Assembly: GCF_009192995.1 (NCBI RefSeq)
Contig: NZ_SDID01000007.1
Location: 62,001 to 126,000, forward strand
Direction: 5' to 3'
DNA: 64,000 bases
DNA from: Sulfurimonas indica
GTDB taxonomy: Bacteria; Campylobacterota; Campylobacteria; Campylobacterales; Sulfurimonadaceae
Positions 8,676 through 18,301 of this stretch are shown piece by piece. Numbering within the stretch: position 1 is the stretch's first letter; each line of letters starts with the position of its first letter. Both the position numbers and the translations under genes were made by a program. The notes under the pieces are model-generated. The model was not told the origin of the DNA. It saw only the letters and a program-made list of their open reading frames with translations, and did no database searches.

Positions 8676-8716
8676 AGATAATATCGAAAAAGAGTTAAAA
8701 AAGTGTTAAGGAGGCA

Positions 8717-9199
8717 CTAATCAATGCGTAGAAGCATCAATCTGCGTATGAAAAGAACAAGAAGCGCAACAGCCAAAAATTTGAAGTCTATCTCACTGGC
8801 AATATGAATATTTGCAAATGTATCACTCTGTGTTGCTTCTTTCCCCATAGACTGCATCGCTAAAATCTTAGGTACATAGACAGCAGCAAACATCAATGAT
8901 GAAAAAAGAGCAGTAACAGCCGCTCCAAATAAAATGGCATCACGCTGTCCACGTTTATACATATAGACCTCATAAAAGGCGATATATCCTGCTAGAAAAT
9001 AGACCCAGTAAGAAAAATTGTGAAATATCTCACCCATAATGATACCCATATTATAATGGTCTATCAGCATGCCTACTAAAATTTTATCACTGTGAAACAC
9101 AACAGGCGCTACAATGGCACCAAGTACCAAAACAGCACCAAAACTTGCAGCAATGACAAGTAGATAACTAAAATCCAAATAAATATTTCTTTTTAACAT
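8717..9199 (-). CDS. DUF4149 membrane protein
   Basis: This 160-aa protein has four predicted membrane helices and conserved DUF4149/TMEM205-like features: an N-terminal GAVLVLGAIVAPVVF helix, an SYWVY segment, YVPKILAMQ and the pre-helix motif HIASEIDFK. The function of the family is unknown. The gene starts 3 bp after the prmC stop in the same direction, so it is probably the last gene of a M48 protease - prmC - DUF4149 unit. The MITE lies 41 bp beyond its stop codon. Confidence 0.8.
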   Translation of the reverse strand: MLKRNIYLDFSYLLVIAASFGAVLVLGAIVAPVVFHSDKILVGMLIDHYNMGIIMGEIFHNFSYWVYFLAGYIAFYEVYMYKRGQRDAILFGAAVTALFSSLMFAAVYVPKILAMQSMGKEATQSDTFANIHIASEIDFKFLAVALLVLFIRRLMLLRID

Positions 9200-9202
9200 A
9201 TG

Positions 9203-10036
9203 CTATACCTTTAGTGTAAAGCCTCTGTCAAATGAAGAGTAGTCCTGATAAAATTCGAGGCTTTTAATTTTTGTGTTCTGTAAATAAGAACGTATTCTAT
9301 CTTGTTGGTCATAACCCATCTCACAGCTAAAAAACTTAATCTTTTGCCTTAAGACTTCATCAAGAAGCTTTTGAATGATTTCGTCACCGATTTGACCACC
9401 AAAAAGAGCATTTTGAGGCTCGTAAGAGAGGTTTGATTCAAGCTCTTCATCCTCTGCAATGTAAGGAGGATTTGATACCAGATAATCAATTTGTTCATCC
9501 ACTGATTCTAGAAGTGAGCCCTCACGCAACTCTATTTGATTTTGCAGACCAAAGTTTTCAATATTTTTCTGAGCAACTGCAAGTGCTTTTGGAGAGATAT
9601 CAACGGCGATTATCTTTGCATTTGGAAGATGTTGCGCAAGCATTATAGAGATGATGCCACTACCAACCCCTACCTCAACAAGTCTGATTGCTGCCTCTTT
9701 GTCCTCGATATTTTTTAAAACCTCATCGATTAAAAGCTCAGTTTCAGGACGTGGAATAAGAGCACCCTCGTCTATATAAAACTGCTGCGAATAAAAACTG
9801 ACACGATTGACGATATACTCAAAAGGCTCATTCCTGCTTCTGCGTGTAATCCAGTCAAAAAAAGTATCATCAAGCTCTATCTCACTCTTTTGATTTGTAA
9901 GCAGCCATAGCTCATCTTTATCAAAATAAGCCATCAAGAGCAGTTGTGCCTCACGTGCGGCTCTTGGAATCCGAGAGACTTGAAGCGTCTGCGTTATCTC
10001 ACGCAATAACGCTTCAACTATATATTTGCGTCGCAT
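9203..10036 (-). CDS. prmC: Peptide chain release factor N5-glutamine methyltransferase
   Basis: PrmC methylates the glutamine of the GGQ motif of release factors RF1/RF2 with S-adenosylmethionine. The sequence shows an N-terminal helical release-factor-binding domain (about residues 1-75), the SAM loop VEVGVGSGIISI near residue 118, acidic VDIS and the catalytic NPPY (VSNPPYIAEDE) near residue 187. Length (277 aa) is normal. The ATG overlaps the end of the upstream M48 protease gene by 19 bp, suggesting translational coupling, and the DUF4149 gene follows after 3 bp. Confidence 0.95.
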   Translation of the reverse strand: MRRKYIVEALLREITQTLQVSRIPRAAREAQLLLMAYFDKDELWLLTNQKSEIELDDTFFDWITRRSRNEPFEYIVNRVSFYSQQFYIDEGALIPRPETELLIDEVLKNIEDKEAAIRLVEVGVGSGIISIMLAQHLPNAKIIAVDISPKALAVAQKNIENFGLQNQIELREGSLLESVDEQIDYLVSNPPYIAEDEELESNLSYEPQNALFGGQIGDEIIQKLLDEVLRQKIKFFSCEMGYDQQDRIRSYLQNTKIKSLEFYQDYSSFDRGFTLKV

Positions 10037-11277
10037 TTACCCGCAAGTCCACTCTCATCTATATATCCAATATCCACACCAAGCTCTTTAAGACGCTCAA
10101 TTACCGGAGGATGCGTATAGTGAAAAAAGATATAGAGCGGATGTGAGAGTGGAAAACTTCTGTTTTCTGTAACGAGTTTCTGCAAAGCATTTGCAAGCTC
10201 AATCGCTCCAGAAGCTCCACCAAGCTCACTGCCCATTCTATCTGCTTCATACTCATTATGTCTGCTGACCACTCCCATAATCGGCATCATGATAAAGCCA
10301 AGAACCGGCATAAAAAGTATTAAAAGTATCATAACAACATACGGCTCTCTTGAGAGTCCCATCTCCATATAAAGTGAGTCAGGTAGATTTCCAAAAATTG
10401 CAAACATTGCAAAGAGCATTCCACCAACTAGAGCTATATTTTTATAAATATCTCCGTGAGCAAAGTGTCCAAGTTCATGTCCAAGTACTGCTAAAAGCTC
10501 TTTTGTTGAGAGCTTCTCTAAAAGTGTATCAAAAAGAACTACTCTTTTTGTTTTACCAAATCCGCCAAAATAAGCATTCAGACGTGCATCACGCTTACTT
10601 GCATCACTGACAAACACACCCGAGCTTACAAAACCTGTTGCATCCATTAGACGCTTTATCTCACTGTCAAGCTCTTCATCTTCAAGCGGTTTGACCTTAT
10701 CAAAGAACATTGCACGAAATGTCGGATAGAGCATATTTATAGCGATAACTACTGCAAATATAAAAAGAAAGCTCCAGAGCCACCAAAGTTCAACATTTGT
10801 CATAATCGCATAGATACCCCATACAACCAAAGAGCCAAAGAGAATCATTGTGACAAAAGATATCACGGTATCTTTTATCCATTGTCCGAGTGTCGATTTG
10901 TTAAAGTCGTACTCTGTATCAATAACAAACTTTTCATAGTAAGAAAACGGCAGTGATATAATGTAGTTGATAACAACAAAACCCATCACAATTACGATAT
11001 TCTTCATCGCTTCATTTTCCAACATAAAAAACTGATGCTCTAAGGCTTTGATACCAACACCCATCCATGCAATAAAGACAAGATAATCTATAAAAGTATT
11101 GACAATTGCAAGTTTCTCTTTTGCAACAGCATAATTACCTGCTTTTAAAAATTCACTTGCTCCTAAGAGAACCGGAGTTTTTCTTTTTGCTATATTGATA
11201 TAACCGATTTGCATCACACTCGTATATATCGAAATAGCGACATAAAGAGTATATATACCTACAATTGTCATTAACAT
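10018..11277 (-). CDS. Ste24-like integral membrane M48 metallopeptidase
   Basis: This 419-aa protein has about seven hydrophobic segments and the zinc motif HELGH (LGHELGHFAHGD, near residue 267), with the third ligand in the downstream NEYEADRMG segment. The layout (N-terminal membrane bundle, catalytic helix, EADR glutamate, and a late motif HPPVIERLKEL) is that of the CAAX prenyl protease 1/Ste24 family. In bacteria, which lack farnesylated CAAX proteins, it probably acts in membrane protein quality control. It precedes prmC with a 19-bp overlap. A 69-aa membrane protein gene lies 12 bp upstream and may be cotranscribed. Confidence 0.9.
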   Translation of the reverse strand: MLMTIVGIYTLYVAISIYTSVMQIGYINIAKRKTPVLLGASEFLKAGNYAVAKEKLAIVNTFIDYLVFIAWMGVGIKALEHQFFMLENEAMKNIVIVMGFVVINYIISLPFSYYEKFVIDTEYDFNKSTLGQWIKDTVISFVTMILFGSLVVWGIYAIMTNVELWWLWSFLFIFAVVIAINMLYPTFRAMFFDKVKPLEDEELDSEIKRLMDATGFVSSGVFVSDASKRDARLNAYFGGFGKTKRVVLFDTLLEKLSTKELLAVLGHELGHFAHGDIYKNIALVGGMLFAMFAIFGNLPDSLYMEMGLSREPYVVMILLILFMPVLGFIMMPIMGVVSRHNEYEADRMGSELGGASGAIELANALQKLVTENRSFPLSHPLYIFFHYTHPPVIERLKELGVDIGYIDESGLAGKCDANI

Positions 11278-11289
11278 CTATCTACCTTT

Positions 11290-11499
11290 TTATTTGACCG
11301 GCATTGTATGTGCACCAAACGGTGCTGTTTCAAACTTCTCTTTTACCGGGATCGTTTCATCTTTTGCATTATAAACTTTTGCTGCAATCGTGTAGCCTAC
11401 ACCAATTAAAAGACCAACTATAATGACTGTCCATACAATCTTCTTTTTTTCACCTTTTAGTGTATCATAATCACTAATACTTTCTAATGTTGGTTCCAT
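11290..11499 (-). CDS. Small single-span membrane protein
   Basis: This is a 69-aa protein of unknown function: a charged N-terminus, one membrane helix (about residues 25-43, VWTVIIVGLLIGVGYTIAAK) and a short polar tail ending FGAHTMPVK. The ATG has an upstream aaggat-type ribosome-binding site. It lies 12 bp upstream of the Ste24-like protease gene on the same strand, so it may be the first gene of that operon. Confidence 0.65.
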   Translation of the reverse strand: MEPTLESISDYDTLKGEKKKIVWTVIIVGLLIGVGYTIAAKVYNAKDETIPVKEKFETAPFGAHTMPVK

Positions 11500-11652
11500 A
11501 ATAATCCTTTAATTATAAAATTTTATACGATAATAGCACAACAGCCTGTAAGAAAAGAGAATGAATCAAAAGTAATCTGACGATTTAAGTCTATTTTTTA
11601 TTTTATTTTATCGTCATTTTCTAAAAGTGCAAGTGTAGAAGTAGGTAAATAC

Positions 11653-11961
11653 CTACTCTACTGGATAATCAAGATAATAATCTACCACTTTCGACTCTAA
11701 GGTCACCTCTTTGATAAGTTCTACTACTTTGAGGTGTTCTGGATGCACGGCATAGGCCTGCAGGTCTTCTTTAGTCTCAAAAGTCGAATAGAGAGAAAGG
11801 TCCATTGCTCTCTCGGACTCATTAAAGTTGATACCGACCTCCATCGTTTTTAAAACATCTATCTTCTCTTCTAACTGCTCAAGTTTATCTTGAACTTTCG
11901 CAATATTTCTTGCTTTGTTTTCCTCTTTGAACTGAAACATTACAATATGTACTACCATCAC
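11653..11961 (-). CDS. Dabb-domain (stress-responsive alpha/beta barrel) protein
   Basis: The 102-aa protein is a single Dabb (dimeric alpha-beta barrel) domain. It starts with VVHIVMFQFKEE, contains the middle EVGINFNESERAMDLSLYSTF strand region and ends HPEHLKVVELIKEV. These proteins form ferredoxin-like dimers; some catalyse ring-opening or cyclisation reactions, but most bacterial members have no known reaction. The start may be ATG at 11961 or the next ATG at 11958, which gives the more usual MVVHIVMF start. The 153-bp spacer to the next upstream minus gene contains a T-rich stretch and small inverted repeats but no gene. Confidence 0.8.
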   Translation of the reverse strand: MMVVHIVMFQFKEENKARNIAKVQDKLEQLEEKIDVLKTMEVGINFNESERAMDLSLYSTFETKEDLQAYAVHPEHLKVVELIKEVTLESKVVDYYLDYPVE

Positions 11962-12024
11962 ACAACCTTAAAAAAATTTCAAAATTTTACCAAGTTTTTC
12001 ATTATACTTGGATAATATAGAGGC

Positions 12025-12240
12025 ATGAAAGAATTATACGGTGTTGGCATTTTATTTTTTTATTTTCTAAAATGGCCTATCTTTTTAGGTTATATCTACC
12101 TGCGTCTAAACGGATATAAAGAGAATTATATTCTTGATGTTCTTTGGCTCTACTCTCTCTTTTTAATACTCAAAGATTTTTATACCTTTTATAAACGAAC
12201 CAAAGAGAAACAAGAGCATCAAGACGATACATCCTCTTAA
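12025..12240 (+). CDS. Small conserved-looking membrane protein
   Basis: This 71-aa protein of unknown function has an N-terminal hydrophobic stretch (about residues 5-26), a second hydrophobic segment (about 36-50) and a very charged tail (KRTKEKQEHQDD). An agagg ribosome-binding site lies 4 bp before the ATG and a TATACT box at 12003-12008. Its stop codon overlaps the stop of the convergent transporter gene within CTCTTAAGAG. Confidence 0.6.
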   Translation: MKELYGVGILFFYFLKWPIFLGYIYLRLNGYKENYILDVLWLYSLFLILKDFYTFYKRTKEKQEHQDDTSS

Positions 12241-13598
12241 GAGAGTATACCGCTCCAGAAAAATTTTGCAATCATTACAATAAAGAATACACCTAAAATA
12301 TTAAGAACTATCCCATACTTTATCATATCCCGTACATTTACAACCCCACTACTCATCGCAATCGCATTTGGCGGGGTTGCGATTGGCAACATAAAGGCAT
12401 ATGACGCACAGATAGCCGCGACCATCATAAAGAGTGTTGTATTGATGCCTGATTGCTCTGCAACAGAGTAGATAACCGGTAGCATAATGGAAATCAGTGC
12501 CGTATTGGAAGTTATCTCTGTGGTAAAGGTTATCAGTAGCGCTATAGTTAAAAGAAGCAGTATCGGAGTGAGTGTCGTCATATCTAACAGATAGGATGCC
12601 AACTCATCTGCAAGTCCTGTTTGTGAAAATGCCTTTGCAATGGAGAAACCCGCACCAAATAAAAACATAATCGCATAAGGGACTTTTTTACTGTCATTGC
12701 TCCACTCTAGAATCTTAAACGGAGGTAAGAACAACAGTAGTCCAAACCCAAGCAGTATCCCACTCTCACTCAAGCCTAATCCATGCCAAAATGGTTTCAT
12801 CGGTGCATTAACAAGTAAAAGAACTATCAGCGAACCGAGTAAAAGAAGTACTTTTTTCTGATTTGCATCAAGAATTTTAGGCTTTACCTCTCTATTTATT
12901 TCAATATCACCAACACCGATACTTAAAAGCAGACTCACACTCACAAGCATCATAAAGACCAGGGGAGCAACCATCCACATCCATTGAAAAAATGGAATAA
13001 GCGCCATATTGTGTTCTTGCATGATACCCAAGAGTATAAGGTTTGGCGGCGTTCCAATAGGTGTGAGTATACCTCCAACACTTGCACCATAGGCAATAGC
13101 CAATGCAAAACGCATCTTCAGTCTTGCATTTTCAGTAATAAATATCGCTATTGTAATAAGCAGCAATGTTGTTGTTGTATTTGAAAGAATTGAGCTTAGC
13201 AACGCAGACGTAAGTGCTAAAGAGAATATCATACCCCTTGGTGTTTCAGGGAAAAATCCTAAAATTTTATCAGCTATAAAAATATGCAGTTTCGTCTTCT
13301 CTACTGCAATAGCAAGTAAAAATCCACCTAAAAACAGATAAATTATAGGATGTGCATAATTTACCGTCGTCATTTTTGTCGTAATAATTCCCAACGCCGG
13401 AAATAAAATGATAGGAAGCAGTGATATCACACCCAGATGCAGGGCTTCATTTGTCCACAAAGTAACCAAAAATGCTATAACACCTAAGAGTCTGCTCTGT
13501 GTTTCATTGAAAATTGTCAAACCGAGAAAATAGATGACAACACCTATAAAAAGCGCTGTTAAAATTTTAAAAAACTCTGATTTATACTCGGTCATCAT
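12237..13598 (-). CDS. DASS/SLC13-family sodium-coupled anion symporter
   Basis: This is a 453-aa transporter with about 12 membrane segments. It shows the two SNT-type substrate motifs of the divalent anion:sodium symporter family: SSILSNTTTTLLL (first repeat) and TSNTALIS (second repeat), with the conserved GTPPNLILLG and ATPPNAIAMSSG re-entrant segments. Members import dicarboxylates such as succinate, malate or fumarate, or sulfate, with Na+. The substrate cannot be fixed from the sequence alone. It is preceded by gpsA 6 bp away on the same strand. Confidence 0.88.
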   Translation of the reverse strand: MMTEYKSEFFKILTALFIGVVIYFLGLTIFNETQSRLLGVIAFLVTLWTNEALHLGVISLLPIILFPALGIITTKMTTVNYAHPIIYLFLGGFLLAIAVEKTKLHIFIADKILGFFPETPRGMIFSLALTSALLSSILSNTTTTLLLITIAIFITENARLKMRFALAIAYGASVGGILTPIGTPPNLILLGIMQEHNMALIPFFQWMWMVAPLVFMMLVSVSLLLSIGVGDIEINREVKPKILDANQKKVLLLLGSLIVLLLVNAPMKPFWHGLGLSESGILLGFGLLLFLPPFKILEWSNDSKKVPYAIMFLFGAGFSIAKAFSQTGLADELASYLLDMTTLTPILLLLTIALLITFTTEITSNTALISIMLPVIYSVAEQSGINTTLFMMVAAICASYAFMLPIATPPNAIAMSSGVVNVRDMIKYGIVLNILGVFFIVMIAKFFWSGILS

Positions 13599-13604
13599 TT
13601 TCCC

Positions 13605-14492
13605 TTAGTTCGTCAGTAGATCTCGTAGAGATTCCTGTGGAGACTTTCCTTCAAGTGTTGCATACACCTCTGTGGCAATAGGCAGGTAGAGACTGTTTTT
13701 TTGCGCAATTTCTCGAAGTGCGTATGCAGTACCGATACCCTCAGCCACTTCACCAAGCTCACGCAGAATATCTTCCTGAGAGAGTCCACGGGCAAGTCCC
13801 AGTCCTACCCGAAAGTTTCTACTCATTGTTGATGATGCTGTGAGAAAAAGGTCTCCTGCACCACTGAGTCCTAAAAAAGTATCTTTTTTTGCTCCATAGA
13901 CAGCACCAAAACGCTCCATCTCTACAAGCCCCCGTGAGATAAGTGCAGCCGCAGCGTTGTTTCCAAGCTCAAGCCCTGAACAAATTCCAGCAGCAATGGC
14001 AATGACATTTTTATAAGCCCCTGAGATCTCTGCACCAACAACATCATTGGATGTATATGTTTTGATAAATAAAGGAAAAAGCTTTGCAAACTCTTCTGCA
14101 AGCTTCTCATTGACAGAACTTACAACTAAAGCCGTAGGGAGTGATTGTATCACTTCTGCTGCAAATGATGGTCCTGAGAGAAAAGCGATATTTTCATCTG
14201 GAACATATTGGCTGTAGATCTCATTTAAAAATCTGCCAGTTTTTGCTTCTATTCCTTTGGATGCAACAAGGATTTTTTGATTGCTAAAAACAAAGTTTTC
14301 CTCCAACCAAGATGCAACTTGCTGTGCAGGTACTGTGATGATAAGATAGTCACACTTGAGAATCTCTTCTAATGAGACAAAGTTCTTTATATCTCTTGGT
14401 GTTCGAGAATTAATAAGAACATCATTCTTCTGTGAGAGTGCAAATGCAAGTGCACTTCCCCATTTACCAGCTCCAATGACTCCAATTGACAT
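13605..14492 (-). CDS. gpsA: NAD(P)H-dependent glycerol-3-phosphate dehydrogenase
   Basis: GpsA reduces dihydroxyacetone phosphate to sn-glycerol-3-phosphate for phospholipid synthesis. The Rossmann motif GVIGAGKWGSALA is at residues 4-16, followed by FLSGPSFAAEV, the catalytic-lysine segment EISGAYKNVIAIAAGI and the C-terminal substrate motif SRNFRVGLGLARG. At 295 aa it is slightly shorter than E. coli GpsA (339), as is common in Campylobacterota. The start overlaps the end of the upstream RCK gene by 29 bp, and it lies 6 bp before the anion transporter, so the region from the K+ channel to this transporter may be one transcript. Confidence 0.95.
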   Translation of the reverse strand: MSIGVIGAGKWGSALAFALSQKNDVLINSRTPRDIKNFVSLEEILKCDYLIITVPAQQVASWLEENFVFSNQKILVASKGIEAKTGRFLNEIYSQYVPDENIAFLSGPSFAAEVIQSLPTALVVSSVNEKLAEEFAKLFPLFIKTYTSNDVVGAEISGAYKNVIAIAAGICSGLELGNNAAAALISRGLVEMERFGAVYGAKKDTFLGLSGAGDLFLTASSTMSRNFRVGLGLARGLSQEDILRELGEVAEGIGTAYALREIAQKNSLYLPIATEVYATLEGKSPQESLRDLLTN

Positions 14493-15183
14493 ATCGTTTA
14501 CTCCCTATTTTCTTTTCAAATTCAGCGATATCGGCTTCATATCCCACAACAACCAATATATCTCCCTCTTGGATAATATGATGTTTGGCCTTTGAAGAGT
14601 AGATAAACTCACTTTTCATATCTTTATGCATAACCGATAGTACTATGATACCATTATAACGTGTCCAATCGATACTTGTTAATTGTTCATCTTTGAAATG
14701 GCTCTCTTTATCGATCTTGATCTGTGCTATTTTCAACTCACTCTCTTCATACAAGATACTATGTAAAATTTTACTCGATATTGGCTTTTCAAGCATATTT
14801 GTAATGATATCCGATGTTGTTTCTACAATAGGAATCACCTTGTTGGCACCTGCCATTTTGAGCTTATTGGCACTCTCATTATTTGAAGCTACTGCGATAA
14901 TTGTCAGATTTTCAAAATTTGCACGTAAGGAGATGGTTAAAAAGATATTTTGGGCATTCTCTTCAAGCAGACAAAACGCCATAGAGTTCTCTATATCTAC
15001 ATCCTTACGAATCTCAAGCCACTCATCACTCAGATCAAAAATCTCAACACGACCATCACTTTTTTCTACATCCTCTTCATGTAAAGAGTATATCTTCACA
15101 TGTTTATACTTATCGACAACATTTGCCATAATCTCATGCGCATACTTGTTATATCCAAAAATCAGTGCTGTTGTCTTAGCCAT
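14464..15183 (-). CDS. Soluble RCK/TrkA-type NAD-binding regulatory protein
   Basis: The protein (239 aa from the chosen start) has an N-terminal TrkA_N Rossmann domain beginning ALIFGYNKYAHEIM and a C-terminal TrkA_C domain (about residues 155-230) ending with the typical GDILVVVGYEADIAEFEKK. It has no membrane segment. The start chosen is ATG at 15183, which has a good aaagg site and overlaps the upstream channel by 8 bp; a longer reading to 15213 would run further into that gene. Overlap with an RCK-containing K+ channel suggests that it is a second regulatory subunit of that channel, sensing nucleotide or ion status. Confidence 0.82.
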   Translation of the reverse strand: MAKTTALIFGYNKYAHEIMANVVDKYKHVKIYSLHEEDVEKSDGRVEIFDLSDEWLEIRKDVDIENSMAFCLLEENAQNIFLTISLRANFENLTIIAVASNNESANKLKMAGANKVIPIVETTSDIITNMLEKPISSKILHSILYEESELKIAQIKIDKESHFKDEQLTSIDWTRYNGIIVLSVMHKDMKSEFIYSSKAKHHIIQEGDILVVVGYEADIAEFEKKIGSKRYVNWSHWSW

Positions 15184-16738
15184 TTCTAACCTTTGTATGC
15201 AGATATTTTTCAAATTCTAAAATAAAAATCTCATACCCGACAACCAAAAGATAATCCCCTACTTCAAGCAGTGTATCATCAATAGGATTGAAAAAGAATC
15301 GGTCATGATCATATTTATAGATTCCTAAAAGAACAACCCGAAACTCTTTGTTTCCAAGGTCACCGACTGTTGGAAAATTATCGACAATACGCTGCGTAAT
15401 ACCAAGCTCGTCAATCTTCACATCGGCATTTTCACTACGCAGTTCATGAATCACCTCAAAGGCGACAGGTTTACCGACAAGCTCTTTTGTAATAAGTCCT
15501 ACAAGCTCCTGAGGATAGACGATTTTATCTATCCCTGCAAAGTCAAGTTTCTTACGATTTGCATCGCTCATAAGTAAAGAGAGAATAAAGACATCTTTGT
15601 TAATAGAGCGGATTGTAAGTGCGGCATATACATTTTCGATATCATCCTCACGCAGACACAAAACTGCTTTGATCTGTTTGTCCATATTGATATTGAGCTT
15701 TTCATAGCTGTCCACTCTTCCTGGATTGTAATGGAGTGCCGTATAGCCATCTTTTTTTGCCATTGCAACACGACTTTGATCATCATCCATAATGATGATT
15801 GAACTACCTCTTGCAGAGAGTTTTCTTGCAACCTCACGTGAGACCTGTTCATATCCACAGATAAGATAGAATTTCTTGAGCTTTGAGACATCTTCAATGG
15901 TCTTTATCTCTCGAATCTCATCAAGTTTTTCTGTAAATGCAGAGACAAAGAGTGATGTTGTAAATGCCAAAACCGCTATACCTGCCATAATGACCAAAGT
16001 GGCAACAAATCTGCCTTCTGTCGTAATAGGGACAATATCTCCATATCCAACAGTTGAGATGGTAACGATCGACCAGTAAAGAGCTTGAAAAAGGGTATTT
16101 ATAGGAGATTCAGGGTTATTTCCCTCCATCACATAGATAAGTACCGAAGAGACAAAAATTACAACCGAAGCAAAAATTCCAAGTGTTAAAAACTCAAACT
16201 TTTTCGTAGCAAGAACAGAAGAGAGTGTCTGAAAACTTTTTGCATATCGAAAGAGTTTAAAAACACGAAAGAGGATGAAAATTCGAAGGAGTCGCAACTC
16301 ATGGAAGAAAGGTAGTATCGCAAACAAGTCGATAATTGCTTTTGGCGATGCCATATAGTTCAGTTTTACTTTTAAGATCTGTTTGAAAGCCTTTGCAAGA
16401 TTGATCTCTCGATGTAAAAAAGTATCATGTTCGGCACGGGCTACAATAATCTTACTGACACTGCTACTCACCCAAAGCCGTAACATATATTCAACAAAAA
16501 ATATAAAAGAGATGATATAGTTGCTAAAGAACATAAGGTAGTCATTCACATGGAACTTTACCTCACGTATAAGGACACCTACACTGATAAAGATAAGTGT
16601 AATCATAAAAATATCTATATATTTTTTATACCTGTTTTTATCATCTTCTAAAATATTATAAAAAAAACGCTTACGCTTCTGATACGATTTTGATGTATCT
16701 AAATAGTAGGCAAAATCAAGTATCCAGCGTTTTAGCAT
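15176..16738 (-). CDS. Voltage-gated-type potassium channel with RCK domains
   Basis: This 520-aa protein has a Kv-like transmembrane part: six predicted helices, an S4-like run (LRLLRIFILFRVFKLFRYAK, about residues 145-165) and the selectivity filter TVGYGD (about 230-236). A cytoplasmic RCK module follows: TrkA_N (FYLICGYEQVSREVARK) and TrkA_C ending LEVGDYLLVVGYE. The long insertion before the pore helices (about residues 75-145) contains the S2-S4 region. K+ efflux or uptake with ligand gating is expected at the inner membrane. It overlaps the separate RCK gene, so the channel may assemble with two different RCK layers. gatB lies 5 bp upstream. Confidence 0.9.
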   Translation of the reverse strand: MLKRWILDFAYYLDTSKSYQKRKRFFYNILEDDKNRYKKYIDIFMITLIFISVGVLIREVKFHVNDYLMFFSNYIISFIFFVEYMLRLWVSSSVSKIIVARAEHDTFLHREINLAKAFKQILKVKLNYMASPKAIIDLFAILPFFHELRLLRIFILFRVFKLFRYAKSFQTLSSVLATKKFEFLTLGIFASVVIFVSSVLIYVMEGNNPESPINTLFQALYWSIVTISTVGYGDIVPITTEGRFVATLVIMAGIAVLAFTTSLFVSAFTEKLDEIREIKTIEDVSKLKKFYLICGYEQVSREVARKLSARGSSIIIMDDDQSRVAMAKKDGYTALHYNPGRVDSYEKLNINMDKQIKAVLCLREDDIENVYAALTIRSINKDVFILSLLMSDANRKKLDFAGIDKIVYPQELVGLITKELVGKPVAFEVIHELRSENADVKIDELGITQRIVDNFPTVGDLGNKEFRVVLLGIYKYDHDRFFFNPIDDTLLEVGDYLLVVGYEIFILEFEKYLHTKVRNG

Positions 16739-16743
16739 TGTTC

Positions 16744-18174
16744 TTAACCTAGCTTAGCTTTGAGTATCTCGTTTACAGCTTGCGGATTTGCACTTCCTTT
16801 TGAAGCTTTCATAACCTGCCCAACAAAGAATCCAAAGAGTTTCTCTTTTCCAGCTTTATACTGCTCTACTTTGTCTTGATTTGCGTTTATTATCTCATCA
16901 CACATCGCTTCAATAGCACCAGTATCTGTAACTTGTTTCAATCCCAGTGTATCAATAGCATCATCAACACTAACTGCTTCATTTTCCATTAGATGATCAA
17001 GAACCTCTTTGGCAGCTTTTCCAGATATTGTCTTATCATCGATACGTTTTACCAAAAAGCCAAGTTTTTTCGCATCTACCGGAGAGTTCATTATATTAAC
17101 ATCACCCTTGAGACGAGCTTGCAGCTCAACTGTAAGCCATGTAGTAGCAGTTTTTGCACTTACACCATCTTCAGCCATCATTGTCTCAAAAAAGTTTGCC
17201 ATCTCTACAGAAGATGTGATAACAGAAGCGTTGTACTGATTCATACCGTACTCAGATACAAAACGCTCTTTTTTCGCATCTGGAAGCTCTGGGATTTTTG
17301 TATATTTTTCCATCATTTCATCAGTAACTTCACATTTAAGAAGGTCAGGTTCTGGGAAGTATCTATAATCAGCAGCTTCCTCTTTTCCACGCATAGAACG
17401 AGTCTCTTGTTTTACCTGATCAAAAAGACGCGTCTCTTGGACTATCTCTTCATCATAGGTACCATCTTCCCATGCTTCAACTTGACGAGACACTTCTACT
17501 TCTATCGCTTTTTGGATGAACTTAAAGGAGTTGATGTTTTTAATCTCAACGCGAGTATAGAGCTTCTCATCACCTTTTGGACGAATTGAGACGTTTACAT
17601 CAACACGGAAACTTCCTTCTTGCATATTTGCATCACCAATGTCAATATAACGGATGATAGAGTGTAGCTTTTTCAGATAAAGAATTGCTTCTTCTGCACT
17701 TCTCAAATCTGGCTCACTTACGATCTCTAAAAGTGGTGTTCCTGCACGATTTAAGTCAACCTTTGAGATATCACCGTCATGAATGTTTTTACCAGCATCG
17801 GCTTCAATATGTGCACGATTTACACGAATAGTCTTGTTTGAGCCATCTTCGAAATCAATTTGAAGTTTTCCATGCTCTACTATTGGTGTATAGAGCTGTG
17901 TTATCTGATATGCAGATGGAGAATCCGGATAGAAGTACGACTTTCTGTCAAAGTATGAAACTCTGTTGATCGTAGCATCCAAAGCCGTTCCAAGCATAAT
18001 AGATTTATGTACAACTTCTTTATTAAGTACCGGAAGTGCACCTGGTAGTGCTAAGCATGTAGGACAGGTATTTGTATTTTGTTTATGATTAAAACTCGTA
18101 GGACACGAGCAAAAAAGTTTTGTTTTTGTATTGAGTTGAACATGGACCTCAAGCCCTATTACGACTTCAAACAT
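16744..18174 (-). CDS. gatB: Asp-tRNA(Asn)/Glu-tRNA(Gln) amidotransferase subunit B
   Basis: GatB is the kinase and tRNA-binding subunit of the GatCAB complex that converts Glu-tRNA(Gln) and Asp-tRNA(Asn) to the amidated forms, needed where GlnRS or AsnRS is absent. The protein starts [19 protein letters not shown], contains the zinc cysteine set (CSCPTSF ... [12 protein letters not shown]), the PSAYQITQ segment, and a C-terminal YqeY/tRNA-binding domain (about residues 325-476). The chosen ATG at 18174 has an aagga site and the family-typical start; an open extension to 18219 is unlikely. A stand-alone protein homologous to the C-terminal domain (YqeY) is encoded at 52122. Confidence 0.96.
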   Translation of the reverse strand: MFEVVIGLEVHVQLNTKTKLFCSCPTSFNHKQNTNTCPTCLALPGALPVLNKEVVHKSIMLGTALDATINRVSYFDRKSYFYPDSPSAYQITQLYTPIVEHGKLQIDFEDGSNKTIRVNRAHIEADAGKNIHDGDISKVDLNRAGTPLLEIVSEPDLRSAEEAILYLKKLHSIIRYIDIGDANMQEGSFRVDVNVSIRPKGDEKLYTRVEIKNINSFKFIQKAIEVEVSRQVEAWEDGTYDEEIVQETRLFDQVKQETRSMRGKEEAADYRYFPEPDLLKCEVTDEMMEKYTKIPELPDAKKERFVSEYGMNQYNASVITSSVEMANFFETMMAEDGVSAKTATTWLTVELQARLKGDVNIMNSPVDAKKLGFLVKRIDDKTISGKAAKEVLDHLMENEAVSVDDAIDTLGLKQVTDTGAIEAMCDEIINANQDKVEQYKAGKEKLFGFFVGQVMKASKGSANPQAVNEILKAKLG

Positions 18175-18285
18175 AGTTTTCCTTAGATGAAATAAATTAA
18201 ATTTATCTATTTTATCCAATAAATGCTTTAAAATACGTTATTTTCGGCAAGAAGCTTTAAGCTTGGAAAAAACTTCCTTTTGTGA

Positions 18286-18291
18286 TATAAT
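18286..18291 (+). promoter_or_regulatory. -10 box (TATAAT) ahead of riboswitch leader
   Basis: A perfect TATAAT lies 11 nt before the predicted riboswitch. A transcript starting near 18298 would carry the whole aptamer and a leader of about 176 nt before the small secreted protein gene. The remaining spacer towards gatB (18175-18280) holds only A/T-rich sequence. Confidence 0.65.
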
Positions 18292-18301
18292 TATCACATT
18301 G

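Noticed and set aside
11579-11656. Inverted repeats TGACGAT/ATCGTCA and AGTAGGT/ACCTACT as a terminator or mini-element
   Set aside because: Short arms and no T-run in the right place; only weak evidence for either role.
14693-15220. 175-aa plus-strand frame opposite the RCK gene
   Set aside because: Antisense shadow; the minus-strand frame has full TrkA_N and TrkA_C domains.
16993-17589. 198-aa plus-strand frame inside gatB
   Set aside because: Opposite-strand shadow of a clear GatB sequence.
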